Of a stretch of DNA of 11,179 nucleotides, positions 1 to 6,675 are shown piece after piece. The notes under the pieces are model-generated. The model ran no database searches. It was not told where the DNA came from and saw only the letters and a list, made by a program, of their open reading frames with translations. Source of the DNA: Bacteroidales bacterium (lineage in GTDB: Bacteria; Bacteroidota; Bacteroidia; Bacteroidales; UBA12481); contig JAQWAJ010000024.1 of NCBI GenBank assembly GCA_028707745.1, positions 1-11,179 of the forward strand, read 5' to 3'. Each line of letters starts with the position of its first letter. The first letter of the stretch is position 1. A program made the translations under genes and the position numbers.

Positions 1-396
1 TTTCAGGAATTCCGCTGCTTTTCCCAACCGTCGTAAAATAATATCAATTCTAAGTTTAAGTTCTTCGGTACTGAACGGTTTGGTAACATAATCATCAGCG
101 CCGAGTTTCAGGCCCCTGATCCTATCGGCCTCACGTCCTCGGGCTGTCAGAAACAGGAAAGGGGTTCCGGGCCGGTATTTCTGAATATCCGCAGCCAGGG
201 TGAATCCGTCTTTTACCGGAAGCATGACATCGAGGATACAAAGGTCGAACTGTTTGGATTTGAATGTATTTAATCCGGATTGTCCGTTATTTTCCCAGGT
301 TACTTTAAAGCCTTCCATGTCGAGGTAATCCTGAAGCATATACCCCAGGTTCTGGTCATCCTCGACGAGTAAAATTTCTGCTTTTATTGAATTCAT
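1..396 (-). CDS. OmpR-family response regulator, RprY-like (partial, receiver domain only)
   Basis: Translating the minus strand from the ATG at 396 gives 132 open codons that run off the left edge. They form a complete receiver domain followed by the start of the linker. Visible key residues are the acidic pair D13/D14, the phospho-acceptor D56 in ILDVMLP, T84 in LTAR, and K106 in the TKPF motif. The Y103 switch position and the ILRRLGK helix are typical of OmpR/PhoB regulators, and the text resembles RprY-type regulators of Bacteroidota. The winged-helix DNA-binding domain is expected beyond base 1 and is not seen. The ATG overlaps the TGA of the upstream kinase (ATGA, 393-396), so the two are almost certainly translationally coupled, and the kinase is the likely phosphodonor. 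The target genes cannot be read from the window, apart from possible autoregulation at the repeats near 1713-1729. Confidence 0.93.
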   Translation of the reverse strand, partial: MNSIKAEILLVEDDQNLGYMLQDYLDMEGFKVTWENNGQSGLNTFKSKQFDLCILDVMLPVKDGFTLAADIQKYRPGTPFLFLTARGREADRIRGLKLGADDYVTKPFSTEELKLRIDIILRRLGKAAEFLK

Positions 397-1661
397 AACG
401 GTAAAGATATGATAAACCTTGAACCGATTCCGGTTTCACTTTTAACCGTTATAGTACCTCCATGAGCCTCTACGATTGTTTTCACGTAATAAAGGCCGAT
501 GCCGGTACCTTTCACATTATGCAGGTTCCCGGTGGGAACCCGGAAGAACTTTTCAAAGATGTGTTTTTGATCCTCCTGGCTGATTCCCATACCGTTATCA
601 CTGACTTCCAGCACGAAGTTGTTGTTCGTGATGTCGGTGGTAATGAGGATTGAAGGATCGGCTGAAGAATACTTCTGCGCATTATCGATCAGGTTGTGAA
701 TAATATTGGTAAAATGTACGGGATCGATAAACAGTTCTGAATGGGCCGCTTTAAAATCAAGACGGACGGTTGCTCCTCCTCTGCATTCCTCCAGGCAAAT
801 AATGTCGACGGCATCGCGGATGAGCTGGTGCATGTCGGTTGGCTGGCGGCTAATGTCCATATCTTCGCGGTTTCTGACGGCCAGCTGCAGGATTCGCTCA
901 ACCTGCGACCGCATTCTTCTGTTTTCCTGATTGATAATATCGATATATCGGGATAACCGTTCCGGAGATTCAGCAATATTAGGTCTTTTCAGTACTTCAC
1001 ACGCCAGCGAAATATTCGATATCGGGGTTTTAAACTCATGCGTCATGTTGTTGATGAAGTCGTTGCGCATTTCAGTCACCTTCTTTTGTCGAACAATGGT
1101 CAAAACAATATAGGCAAAACTTAGAATAACAATGAGCAGGAAGAGGGTGGATGCCAAAAGCCAAATGAACATTTCTTTCAGGATTAGTTGCATGGGCTGG
1201 TTAAAGCGCACTTCCATCCGGTGGCTATCCTGATGATGCAGGCATGAAAGACTGATTCTGTGAAGAGAGAATTTCTTACTGTTTTTGAGCTTTCCTGATT
1301 TCTCGAACAGAACTTTTCCGCTTGAACAATTGACGACCCGGAGTTCATAGATTGTATCGAGATCATGATAATCGAAATGCACCCGGAGCAATGAGTCCAT
1401 CACACGAGGTTCCAGGTTGATGAACAGGCTGTCACCGCGTTCGGGGATGCTCAGGCATCCACAGGTTTCATCGCAGGGTTTCCCCTGGCGGGTTTGCACG
1501 TATTCATCGAGGGCGCCCTGAAGGGCAATGGTCACCCTGTTCTGGAATTGTTCCTCCCCCAGCTTGAATGCGTTGTTTATCCAGAAAAGCTGGGTAATGA
1601 TCAGCCCGATCAGAGATATCGATGAGGTGATGATGATCCAGCGTATAGTATTCCTTTTCAT
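393..1661 (-). CDS. Membrane sensor histidine kinase (HisKA-HATPase), partner of the adjacent response regulator
   Basis: This is a 422-residue inner-membrane kinase. TM1 lies at about residues 6-28 and TM2 at about 165-190, enclosing a periplasmic sensor of about 135 residues. The HisKA domain has phospho-acceptor H208 in MTHEFKTP. The HATPase domain shows the N box (N323, N327), G1 (DNGMG, 355-359), F box (FEKFF, 369-373) and G2 (GTGIG, 385-389), so it should be active. There is no clear HAMP domain, because TM2 leads almost directly into the dimerisation helix. The sensor is rich in Cys and His: C63, C67 and C69 in a CxxxCxC cluster, C112, and C140-x-H142-H143 with H147. This is unusual for a periplasmic domain and may indicate disulphides or metal binding (inference). 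The gene has its own -7 box just upstream and is followed by the regulator gene with an ATGA overlap. It resembles RprX-type kinases of Bacteroidota, but the stimulus is unknown. Confidence 0.95.
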   Translation of the reverse strand: MKRNTIRWIIITSSISLIGLIITQLFWINNAFKLGEEQFQNRVTIALQGALDEYVQTRQGKPCDETCGCLSIPERGDSLFINLEPRVMDSLLRVHFDYHDLDTIYELRVVNCSSGKVLFEKSGKLKNSKKFSLHRISLSCLHHQDSHRMEVRFNQPMQLILKEMFIWLLASTLFLLIVILSFAYIVLTIVRQKKVTEMRNDFINNMTHEFKTPISNISLACEVLKRPNIAESPERLSRYIDIINQENRRMRSQVERILQLAVRNREDMDISRQPTDMHQLIRDAVDIICLEECRGGATVRLDFKAAHSELFIDPVHFTNIIHNLIDNAQKYSSADPSILITTDITNNNFVLEVSDNGMGISQEDQKHIFEKFFRVPTGNLHNVKGTGIGLYYVKTIVEAHGGTITVKSETGIGSRFIISLPL

Positions 1662-1677
1662 ATATCCGAATTTTGGT

Positions 1678-1685
1678 CAAAGATA
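1678..1685 (-). promoter_or_regulatory. Bacteroidota -7 promoter box before the two-component operon
   Basis: On the minus strand this reads TATCTTTG, a perfect match to the TAnnTTTG -7 element of Bacteroidota. It lies 16 bases before the kinase ATG, which predicts a very short leader. About 22 bases upstream there is no TTG-type -33 element, so the promoter may need an activator. A GGTTAAC copy (1686-1692) abuts the box. Confidence 0.6.
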
Positions 1686-1712
1686 GGTTAACGCGTGGAG
1701 TGGAGAGCGTGG

Positions 1713-1729
1713 TTAACAAGAATTTAACA
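1713..1729 (-). promoter_or_regulatory. Candidate OmpR-family operator (TGTTAA direct repeats, 11-bp spacing)
   Basis: The minus strand reads TGTTAAATTCTTGTTAA, two TGTTAA hexamers exactly 11 bases apart, about one helical turn. Tandem half-sites at that spacing are the usual binding pattern of OmpR/PhoB regulators. The pair sits roughly 40-55 bases upstream of the predicted transcription start of the operon that encodes such a regulator. A third related copy, GGTTAAC, is at 1686-1692. Binding is inferred from pattern and position only. Confidence 0.35.
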
Positions 1730-1762
1730 GCAGGACCGGGAGGTTGTGCTCTATAATAAAGA

Positions 1763-2329
1763 TCAGGGGCGGGTGTTGTAAAGGTTCATGGTTCGGTCAA
1801 TTCCGGATAAGGAATAGCTCAGAATAATGTCGCAGGCTGTTTTAATTTTTTCAGGCAGTACTTTTTTTTCTTCCGGCAACCAGTCTCCCAAAACGTAATC
1901 GATCGTATTGTAAATTTTTACCTGGTTTCCGATTCCGAATCTTAGGCGTGCATAGTCTTCGTTACCAAGTGTTTCGGCTATATGTTTCAGTCCATTGTGT
2001 CCACCGTCGCTTCCTTTTTTTCTCAATCTCAGTTGTCCGAAGGGAAGTGCCAGGTCATCGACCAAAACGAGGAGGTTTTCCTGTTCGATACCTTCTTTCT
2101 GGAGCCAGTACCGAACGGCATTTCCGCTCAGATTCATATAAGTGGAGGGTTTCAGCAGAACGAATTCTTTTGATTTGTATCGGTACTCCGCGAGATCTCC
2201 GTATCGGCGGGGGGTAAAAACAATATTGGACGCCTCAGCAAAGGCGTCCAATATCATAAATCCTATATTATGCCGGGTGTTGGCGTATTCGGTGCCGAAA
2301 TTACCCAATCCCGCGATCAGATATTTCAC
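1763..2329 (-). CDS. pth: Peptidyl-tRNA hydrolase
   Basis: The enzyme hydrolyses the ester bond of peptidyl-tRNAs that drop off ribosomes, recycling tRNA in the cytoplasm. The 188-residue protein has the usual family length. It shows the N-terminal GLGNFGTEY with N10, catalytic H20 in TRHNIGF, N66 in YMNLSG, D91 in LVDDLALP, and N112 in the [10 protein letters not shown] segment, which match E. coli N10, H20, N68, D93 and N114. The start codon is GTG (2329-2327). No in-frame ATG lies just upstream, and this start places the active-site residues at family-typical numbers. It follows rplY by 26 bases on the same strand. The rplY-pth pairing is common in bacteria, so cotranscription from the rplY promoter is likely. 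No hairpin terminator is visible after the stop. Confidence 0.97.
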   Translation of the reverse strand: MKYLIAGLGNFGTEYANTRHNIGFMILDAFAEASNIVFTPRRYGDLAEYRYKSKEFVLLKPSTYMNLSGNAVRYWLQKEGIEQENLLVLVDDLALPFGQLRLRKKGSDGGHNGLKHIAETLGNEDYARLRFGIGNQVKIYNTIDYVLGDWLPEEKKVLPEKIKTACDIILSYSLSGIDRTMNLYNTRP

Positions 2330-2355
2330 CTGACAGATAGTTTTTGGTTAATGGG

Positions 2356-2946
2356 TTATTTTGCGGCAACTGCAGCTTCGCCTTCTGCTTCAGTTCCCTT
2401 AGCAGCGCGGACAGATCTAACGGAAGCGACAACCATATTCTTTGGATCCAGAATTTCAAATTCCGGGTAACTCAGGTCACGTACTTTAATCGATTGGCCG
2501 ACTTCGATGTTGGTTACATCGAGTAAGAGCTCATCGGGGATCTGATCAATCATGCCTTTTACGTTTACACGACGCATTTCCATTTTCAGTTTACCTCCCT
2601 GCTGAACACCTTTCGCGAAACCTTCGAGGCGAACCGGAATGGATACGCTTACCGGTTTGCCGTCAGCTATCCGGATGAAATCGATATGCAAAGGGCGGTC
2701 GGAAACCGGGTGGAACTGGATAGCTTTCATGACTACCGGATGAACGGTGCCATCGATATCCAGATTGATTTTGTAACTGCTTGGGGTATAGATGATCTTA
2801 CCATACTCTTTTTCGTTACCCGTAAAATGAACTGGATCACCGTTACCGTAAAGTACACATGGAATTGCATCTTCTTTACGAACTGCTTTGGAAGCTTTCT
2901 TCCCTAACTCCTTGCGGAGGGTACCTTTTAAATCAAATGTTTTCAT
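2356..2946 (-). CDS. rplY: 50S ribosomal protein bL25, CTC/TL5 type
   Basis: L25 binds 5S rRNA in the large subunit; the long CTC form is linked to general stress in Bacillus. The 196-residue protein has the N-terminal 5S-binding domain at about residues 1-90 (basic KGTLRKELGKKASKAVRK opening, IPCVLYG, and the HIDF strand near 87-90). The C-terminal TL5-type beta domain spans about 95-180 (VSIPVRLEGFAKGVQQGG, then the IPDELLLDVTNIEVG region). A low-complexity Ala/Glu tail (AAKGTEAEGEAAVAAK) ends the protein, as in many Bacteroidota homologues. The ATG at 2946 gives the standard N-terminus. Upstream is a -7 box and an approximately 97-base leader with strong self-complementarity, so autogenous or 5S-linked regulation is possible (inference). 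pth follows 26 bases downstream. Confidence 0.97.
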   Translation of the reverse strand: MKTFDLKGTLRKELGKKASKAVRKEDAIPCVLYGNGDPVHFTGNEKEYGKIIYTPSSYKINLDIDGTVHPVVMKAIQFHPVSDRPLHIDFIRIADGKPVSVSIPVRLEGFAKGVQQGGKLKMEMRRVNVKGMIDQIPDELLLDVTNIEVGQSIKVRDLSYPEFEILDPKNMVVASVRSVRAAKGTEAEGEAAVAAK

Positions 2947-2967
2947 TTCAATAAATTGTGCTACTCA

Positions 2968-3039
2968 GAACCAAACTGCGTCTAGCCGGTCATTCGCAGT
3001 AAAGGTTCCCCATTACACTTTAATAACTATCCGGCTAAA
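2968..3039 (-). promoter_or_regulatory. Structured 5' leader of rplY: hairpin with loop complementary to an upstream segment
   Basis: In the minus-strand RNA, GAACC (3008-3004) pairs with GGUUC (2972-2968). After a small UUU/UU internal loop, ACUGCG (3000-2995) pairs with CGCAGU (2980-2975), closing a 14-base loop. Inside that loop CCGGCUA (2989-2983) is perfectly complementary to UAGCCGG (3037-3031) near the 5' end. The pairing extends to nine pairs (3039-3031 with 2989-2981) if one G-U is allowed. The two pairings could coexist as a pseudoknot or alternate as a switch. The element lies wholly between the predicted transcription start (about 3045) and the rplY ATG, and leaves the last 21 bases before the ATG unpaired. 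The pairings were read directly; function is inferred. Confidence 0.5.
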
Positions 3040-3048
3040 AAGAGGGTG

Positions 3049-3056
3049 CAAATGTA
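3049..3056 (-). promoter_or_regulatory. Bacteroidota -7 promoter box for rplY-pth
   Basis: The minus strand reads TACATTTG, a perfect TAnnTTTG match, followed by CACCCTCTTTTT, where transcription would begin around 3045. It lies between the prs stop codon and rplY, giving a leader of about 97 bases. A -33 TTG at the right distance is not obvious, because that stretch falls in the 3' end of prs. Confidence 0.65.
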
Positions 3057-3060
3057 GTAA

Positions 3061-3999
3061 TTAAAAGAGGAAACTACTACTGATTGACTGATTATTATAT
3101 GCTTTTTTAATGATTTCAGCAAAAAGACCGGCGATGGAAATGACTCTGATTTTCGGACTTTGTTTGCGAAGGGGAATCGAATCGGTGACGATAACTTCGA
3201 GTAATGCTGATTGCTCGATTCTCTCATAGGCAGGGCCTGTCAGTAAGGCGTGTGTCGCAACACACCTGACCGATTTTGCCCCTTTGTCCATGATCAGGTT
3301 GGCAGCTGTGGTAATGGTTCCGGCAGTGTCGATCATGTCATCTACGAGTACCACATTTTTATCCTTCACATCACCAATGATGGTCATTTCGCCGATGACA
3401 TTGGCGGCTTTTCTGGTTTTATGGCAGATCACCATCGGACAATCCAGAAATTTGGAGTAGGAATTTGCCCGTTTGGTACCGCCGGTATCCGGAGAGGCGA
3501 TCACAAAATTATCGAGCTCCAGTTTTTTGACATAGTCAATGAAAACAGTTGAAGCGTACAGATGATCCACCGGAATATCAAAGAAACCCTGAATCTGATC
3601 GGCATGGAGATCCATCGTGATCACGCGGCTGACGCCGGCAGCCACTAAAAGGTTCGACACCAGTTTGGCTGCAATGGATACTCTCGGCCTGTCCTTGCGA
3701 TCCTGCCGGGCAAAGCCGAAATAGGGAATGACCGCAACAATTTTATACGCTGATGCACGCTTGGCGGCATCAATCATCATTAACAGTTCAAGCAGGTTTT
3801 CGGCCGGAGCGCAGGTCGATTGAATGATAAAAACAAAATCTCCGCGCACTGTTTCTTCATAGCAGGGCTGGAATTCCCCATCGCTGAATCTCAAAACAGA
3901 TACTTTCCCCAACTCGGTGCCGTATGAATCGGCTATCTTCTCTGACAGATATTTGGAATTGGTTCCTGAGAAGATTTTAATCGGACTATTTGGCTGCAT
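3061..3999 (-). CDS. prs: Ribose-phosphate pyrophosphokinase (PRPP synthase)
   Basis: The enzyme makes PRPP from ribose 5-phosphate and ATP for purine, pyrimidine, NAD, His and Trp synthesis. Starting at the ATG at 3999 the protein is 312 residues, the usual length, and opens with MQPNSPIKIFSGTNSKYL. The ATP-binding stretch FARQDRKDRPR is at about 96-106, the MDLHADQIQGFF flag region at about 129-140, and the PRPP-binding loop VVLVDDMIDTAGT at about 216-228. The C-terminus (YNNQSISSSFLF) is family-like. The frame stays open to an ATG at 4044, but the extra 15 residues are unlike the family and a perfect -7 box (4032-4039) lies inside that extension, so the internal start is preferred. It lies 48 bases downstream of engB and may also be read from the manA-engB transcript. 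Confidence 0.96.
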   Translation of the reverse strand: MQPNSPIKIFSGTNSKYLSEKIADSYGTELGKVSVLRFSDGEFQPCYEETVRGDFVFIIQSTCAPAENLLELLMMIDAAKRASAYKIVAVIPYFGFARQDRKDRPRVSIAAKLVSNLLVAAGVSRVITMDLHADQIQGFFDIPVDHLYASTVFIDYVKKLELDNFVIASPDTGGTKRANSYSKFLDCPMVICHKTRKAANVIGEMTIIGDVKDKNVVLVDDMIDTAGTITTAANLIMDKGAKSVRCVATHALLTGPAYERIEQSALLEVIVTDSIPLRKQSPKIRVISIAGLFAEIIKKAYNNQSISSSFLF

Positions 4000-4031
4000 A
4001 GAAGCGATTTTTTGTAATCGGTAAGATGCCG

Positions 4032-4039
4032 CAAAGTTA
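4032..4039 (-). promoter_or_regulatory. Bacteroidota -7 promoter box for prs
   Basis: The minus strand reads TAACTTTG, a perfect TAnnTTTG match. Transcription would start near 4028, leaving about 28 bases before the ATG at 3999. No TTG-type -33 element is evident 19-24 bases upstream, so the promoter may be weak or regulated. Confidence 0.55.
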
Positions 4040-4047
4040 ATCATTTA

Positions 4048-4677
4048 TCAGGGGTTCCTACCCTGACAGTTGAAAAGTAAGTTGGTTTGTTGAATAAACG
4101 CCAGAAGTTCTTCCCTCCCTTTTTTGTTATTGGAGGATGTAATAAACTGTCGGGGAAGTTCTTCCCAAGTCTTCGACATTTCCCTGCAATAGGCTGAAAT
4201 ATTTTTATTCAGGATATTGGTGGTGACCTTATCCGACTTTGTAAAAGCCAGCACAAAGGGGATCTTTTCCTTGCCGAGAAAATTGGAGAAGCTCAGGTCA
4301 ATGGCCTGAGGCTCAATCCTGCAATCGATCAATTGAAAGAGGCACATCAGGTTGGGTCGCTCAATCAGATATTTGCATGAAAAATCATTCCACTGTTCAC
4401 GCATGGTCTTGGATACCTTGGCGAACCCATAGCCGGGCAGATCAACCAGATACCAGGAGTCGTTAACCAGGTAATGATTGATCGACTGGGTTTTACCGGG
4501 AGATACGGATACCCGGGCCAGGCTTTTCCGGCCGGTTATCATATTCAACAGACTTGATTTGCCCACATTGGAACGTCCGATAAATGCATATTCGGGCTTG
4601 TCAGGACTTGGGCACTTGTCAGGAATATGGCCGGCACTGATAAAGGTTACGGTCTTGATCGGGTTCTCGGGAGTCAC
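4048..4677 (-). CDS. engB: Ribosome-biogenesis GTPase EngB (YsxC/YihA)
   Basis: This is an essential small GTPase that assists late assembly of the large ribosomal subunit. From the proposed GTG start it has 209 residues, near the family norm of about 200. In this numbering G1 is GRSNVGKSS (34-42), the G2 threonine is in SPGKT (about 63), G3 is DLPGYG (79-84), G4 is TKSDK (146-150) and G5 is TSS (180-182). The entry sequence, followed by DKCPSPDKPEYAFIG, aligns with typical EngB N-termini. The frame is open to an ATG at 4758, but that would add 27 residues read from inside the manA 3' end. The GTG at 4677-4675 lies one base after the manA TAA, which suggests tight translational coupling. There is no ATG between the two options and no Shine-Dalgarno site. 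Function is certain; the start is less so. Confidence 0.95.
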   Translation of the reverse strand: MTPENPIKTVTFISAGHIPDKCPSPDKPEYAFIGRSNVGKSSLLNMITGRKSLARVSVSPGKTQSINHYLVNDSWYLVDLPGYGFAKVSKTMREQWNDFSCKYLIERPNLMCLFQLIDCRIEPQAIDLSFSNFLGKEKIPFVLAFTKSDKVTTNILNKNISAYCREMSKTWEELPRQFITSSNNKKGREELLAFIQQTNLLFNCQGRNP

Positions 4678-4678
4678 G

Positions 4679-5677
4679 TTAAATTGAGCTTGGAGCCGGT
4701 GCGGTTGGTATATAAACTTCCAAAATCCGGGTTTCTCCCCGTGGTTCAAGAACAACATCCTTGAAAATGGCTGGCAGGAGGATAGTGTGCCCGGTTTTTA
4801 CCAGTAGTGGATTTCCCTCGCCATAGTTAAGCAGGAAGGATCCCTGAAGACAGATGTAAACAATGAAAGAATCGATATCCACATAATCGCGTTCCACTTT
4901 CCGGTTAAACCAGATCACGTTGACGGTGAAATAGGGACAGGATGCTACTGGAACCGGGTGGTTTGAACTGGGTTGGTAATCATTCCGGTAAGTCGGGTAG
5001 TGCTTGTAATCAATCGCGTCAATGGCCAGGTCGGTATGGAGAGTTCTGGGCCGGCCGTTCTTTTCCAAACGGTTCCAGTCGAAAATCCGGTAGGTGATAT
5101 CGCTGGTTTGCTGGATTTCAGCAAACAAGATACCGGCACCGGTAGCATGAACACGACCGGCCGGAATGAAGAAAGCATCACCGGCAGCTACTTTTTCGCA
5201 ATTCAGCACCTCCTGGACTTTTTTCTCCTCAATAAAAGTGAGAAATTCTTCTTTGGTAATCTGCCTGTTAAATCCGGTATAAATAACTGATCCCGGATCG
5301 GCCTGAATGACATGCCACATTTCAGTCTTTCCATAAGCCTGATGTCTTTCGAAAGCCAGTTTGTCGTCAGGATGAACCTGAACCGATAGGACATCGTGAG
5401 CATCAATCAGCTTGATCAACAGCGGGAATTCGGTGCCAAACTTTTCATATACTGAATCTCCAACCAGATCGCCCATGTAAACCTCAATCAGTTCCTGCAG
5501 GTCGTTGCCTTCGAGAAATCCTTCCTTGACAACAGAAAGATTATCCTCAACGCCGGAAATCTCCCAACTTTCACCGGTTGTGTCTGGTGCATCTTTCTTG
5601 CCAAGAACTTCTCTGAGTTTATTCCCTCCCCATAAGCGGTACTGATAGATTGGCGTAAATCGTAAAGGATATAACAT
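4679..5677 (-). CDS. manA: Mannose-6-phosphate isomerase, class I
   Basis: This zinc enzyme interconverts mannose 6-phosphate and fructose 6-phosphate, linking glycolysis to GDP-mannose and surface glycans. The 332-residue protein matches the short bacterial class-I form. It opens with the PLRFTPIYQYRLWGG motif. The metal ligands are visible as Q100 and H102 (LSVQVHPDD), E119 (GKTEMWH) and H177 (PAGRVHATGAG). The conserved YRIFDWNR stretch is at about 196-203, and the C-terminal cupin half ends in TRILEVYIP. It starts 11 bases after the Dabb gene and its TAA is one base from the proposed engB GTG, so Dabb-manA-engB reads as one transcription unit. The sugar-phosphate role has no obvious functional link to EngB; the arrangement may simply be operonic housekeeping. 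Confidence 0.96.
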   Translation of the reverse strand: MLYPLRFTPIYQYRLWGGNKLREVLGKKDAPDTTGESWEISGVEDNLSVVKEGFLEGNDLQELIEVYMGDLVGDSVYEKFGTEFPLLIKLIDAHDVLSVQVHPDDKLAFERHQAYGKTEMWHVIQADPGSVIYTGFNRQITKEEFLTFIEEKKVQEVLNCEKVAAGDAFFIPAGRVHATGAGILFAEIQQTSDITYRIFDWNRLEKNGRPRTLHTDLAIDAIDYKHYPTYRNDYQPSSNHPVPVASCPYFTVNVIWFNRKVERDYVDIDSFIVYICLQGSFLLNYGEGNPLLVKTGHTILLPAIFKDVVLEPRGETRILEVYIPTAPAPSSI

Positions 5678-5688
5678 AAGTGTTTGTT

Positions 5689-6003
5689 TTAGGTAAGCTT
5701 TTCGAAAAAATAATCTCCCACAATTTTACTTTCAGACCATTGTTTATTCATCGTCACCGCGTCAACATGTGCAGGATGGGCCTGATAGGCTCTCAGGTCC
5801 TCCAGGTTATCGAATACGCCATCCACGATGACGTCATACGATGATAATCCATGCACACAATCCGGTTCAACACGGTATTCCCGGATTTGGGGGATTTGCC
5901 CGATCAGCGACCGAAAGATTTCCAAAACATTTTGAATGGCCTGGTTCTTTTCGGTTTCTGAAGAAAAATCCTTTAATTTGAAGAGAACAATATGTCTGAT
6001 CAT
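5689..6003 (-). CDS. Dabb (stress-responsive A/B barrel) domain protein
   Basis: This is a small soluble protein of 104 residues forming one dimeric ferredoxin-like alpha+beta barrel domain. Evidence is the opening MIRHIVLFKLK with H4, the central SSYDVIVDGVFDNLEDLRAY strand-helix region, and the YQAHPAHV motif with H76 and H79, all typical of Dabb proteins. Related proteins range from plant stress proteins to small enzymes and monooxygenase-like folds, so a precise activity cannot be assigned. The frame continues upstream to a TTG at 6057, but the ATG at 6003 gives the canonical domain start and the upstream residues are unlike the family. It is first in the unit with manA and engB and is divergent from udk, 57 bases away. 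A near-consensus promoter (TATATTTA) lies in the intergenic gap. Confidence 0.88.
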   Translation of the reverse strand: MIRHIVLFKLKDFSSETEKNQAIQNVLEIFRSLIGQIPQIREYRVEPDCVHGLSSYDVIVDGVFDNLEDLRAYQAHPAHVDAVTMNKQWSESKIVGDYFFEKLT

Positions 6004-6024
6004 TTTATTGGAAAGACTATTCGG

Positions 6025-6060
6025 TAAATATACAATTACCTCCTGAATCTTCAGCAAAAT
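6025..6060 (-). promoter_or_regulatory. Candidate promoter of the Dabb-manA-engB unit
   Basis: On the minus strand TTTTG (6059-6055) serves as a possible -33 element. It is followed 22 bases later by TATATTTA (6032-6025), one mismatch from TAnnTTTG. The same 22-base spacing occurs in the promoter at 9866-9898. The predicted start near 6021 leaves a leader of about 18 bases before the ATG at 6003. The -33 element abuts the udk start codon on the other strand. Confidence 0.4.
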
Positions 6061-6672
6061 ATGTTAACAGTAGGCATAGCCGGGGGAACCGGAAGTGGAA
6101 AAACCACCGTAGTGAATAAGATCATGTGTTCTTTTCTGAGAGGAGAAGTGGCTCTTTTACCGCAAGATTCGTATTATAAAGATAATAGTGAGCTCCCGCT
6201 TGAGGAGAGGCAAAAATTGAATTTCGACCATCCGGATTCCATTGAGTGGCCCTTGCTGATCGAACATTTAAAGGAACTCCGGAGTGGAAGAGGGATTCTT
6301 CAGCCGGTTTATTCTTACCTGACCTGCACACGATCATCCGAAACCATCCCGATTGAGCCGAGGAAAGTCATTATCGTGGAAGGAATACTGGTGCTTACCC
6401 AAAAGGAGGTGCGTGATCTTCTTGATATTAAGGTATTTGTTGATGCAGATGCTGATGATCGGCTCTCCAGGGTGATCCGGCGTGATATTAACGAACGTGG
6501 CCGCTCAGCCGAGATCGTACTGAACCGGTACGAGAAAACTGTGAAACCCATGCACCTGGATTTTATCGAACCTTCCAAAAGATATGCCGACCTGATCATT
6601 CCGCAGGGAGGTGACAATCAGGTCGGAATCCGGGTTCTGACTTCATTGATCCGGGAACATCTCTCTGAATAG
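6061..6672 (+). CDS. udk: Uridine kinase (uridine/cytidine kinase)
   Basis: The enzyme phosphorylates uridine and cytidine with ATP or GTP to UMP or CMP in pyrimidine salvage. The 203-residue P-loop protein has the usual length. The Walker A motif GIAGGTGSGKTT is at 5-16, followed by LPQDSYYKD with D36 as the likely catalytic base, then NFDHPDS (54-60), IIVEGIL (104-110, Walker-B-like region), and the arginine-rich lid RLSRVIRRDINERGR (about 134-148). KPMHLDFIEPSKRYADLIIP (162-181) is the conserved C-terminal segment. No Shine-Dalgarno site is visible before the ATG, as is usual in Bacteroidota, and no clear plus-strand -7 box was found in the 57-base gap. The hydrolase gene follows after 3 bases, so they are likely cotranscribed. 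Confidence 0.96.
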   Translation: MLTVGIAGGTGSGKTTVVNKIMCSFLRGEVALLPQDSYYKDNSELPLEERQKLNFDHPDSIEWPLLIEHLKELRSGRGILQPVYSYLTCTRSSETIPIEPRKVIIVEGILVLTQKEVRDLLDIKVFVDADADDRLSRVIRRDINERGRSAEIVLNRYEKTVKPMHLDFIEPSKRYADLIIPQGGDNQVGIRVLTSLIREHLSE

Positions 6673-6675
6673 GAT

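Noticed and set aside
2983..3037. TAGCCGG/CCGGCTA inverted repeat as a prs terminator
   Set aside because: The 41-base loop is too long and there is no U-run after the second arm on the minus strand. It fits better as part of the rplY leader pairing.
6038..6044. Perfect AGGAGGT on the minus strand upstream of the Dabb gene
   Set aside because: It is about 35 bases from the ATG at 6003, too far for a ribosome binding site, and no plausible start codon sits at the right spacing. It also falls between the candidate -33 and -7 boxes, so it would not be transcribed.
6004..6057. Longer Dabb protein starting at TTG 6057
   Set aside because: The 18 extra residues are not Dabb-like, the ATG at 6003 gives the canonical domain start, and the extension covers the likely -7 box.
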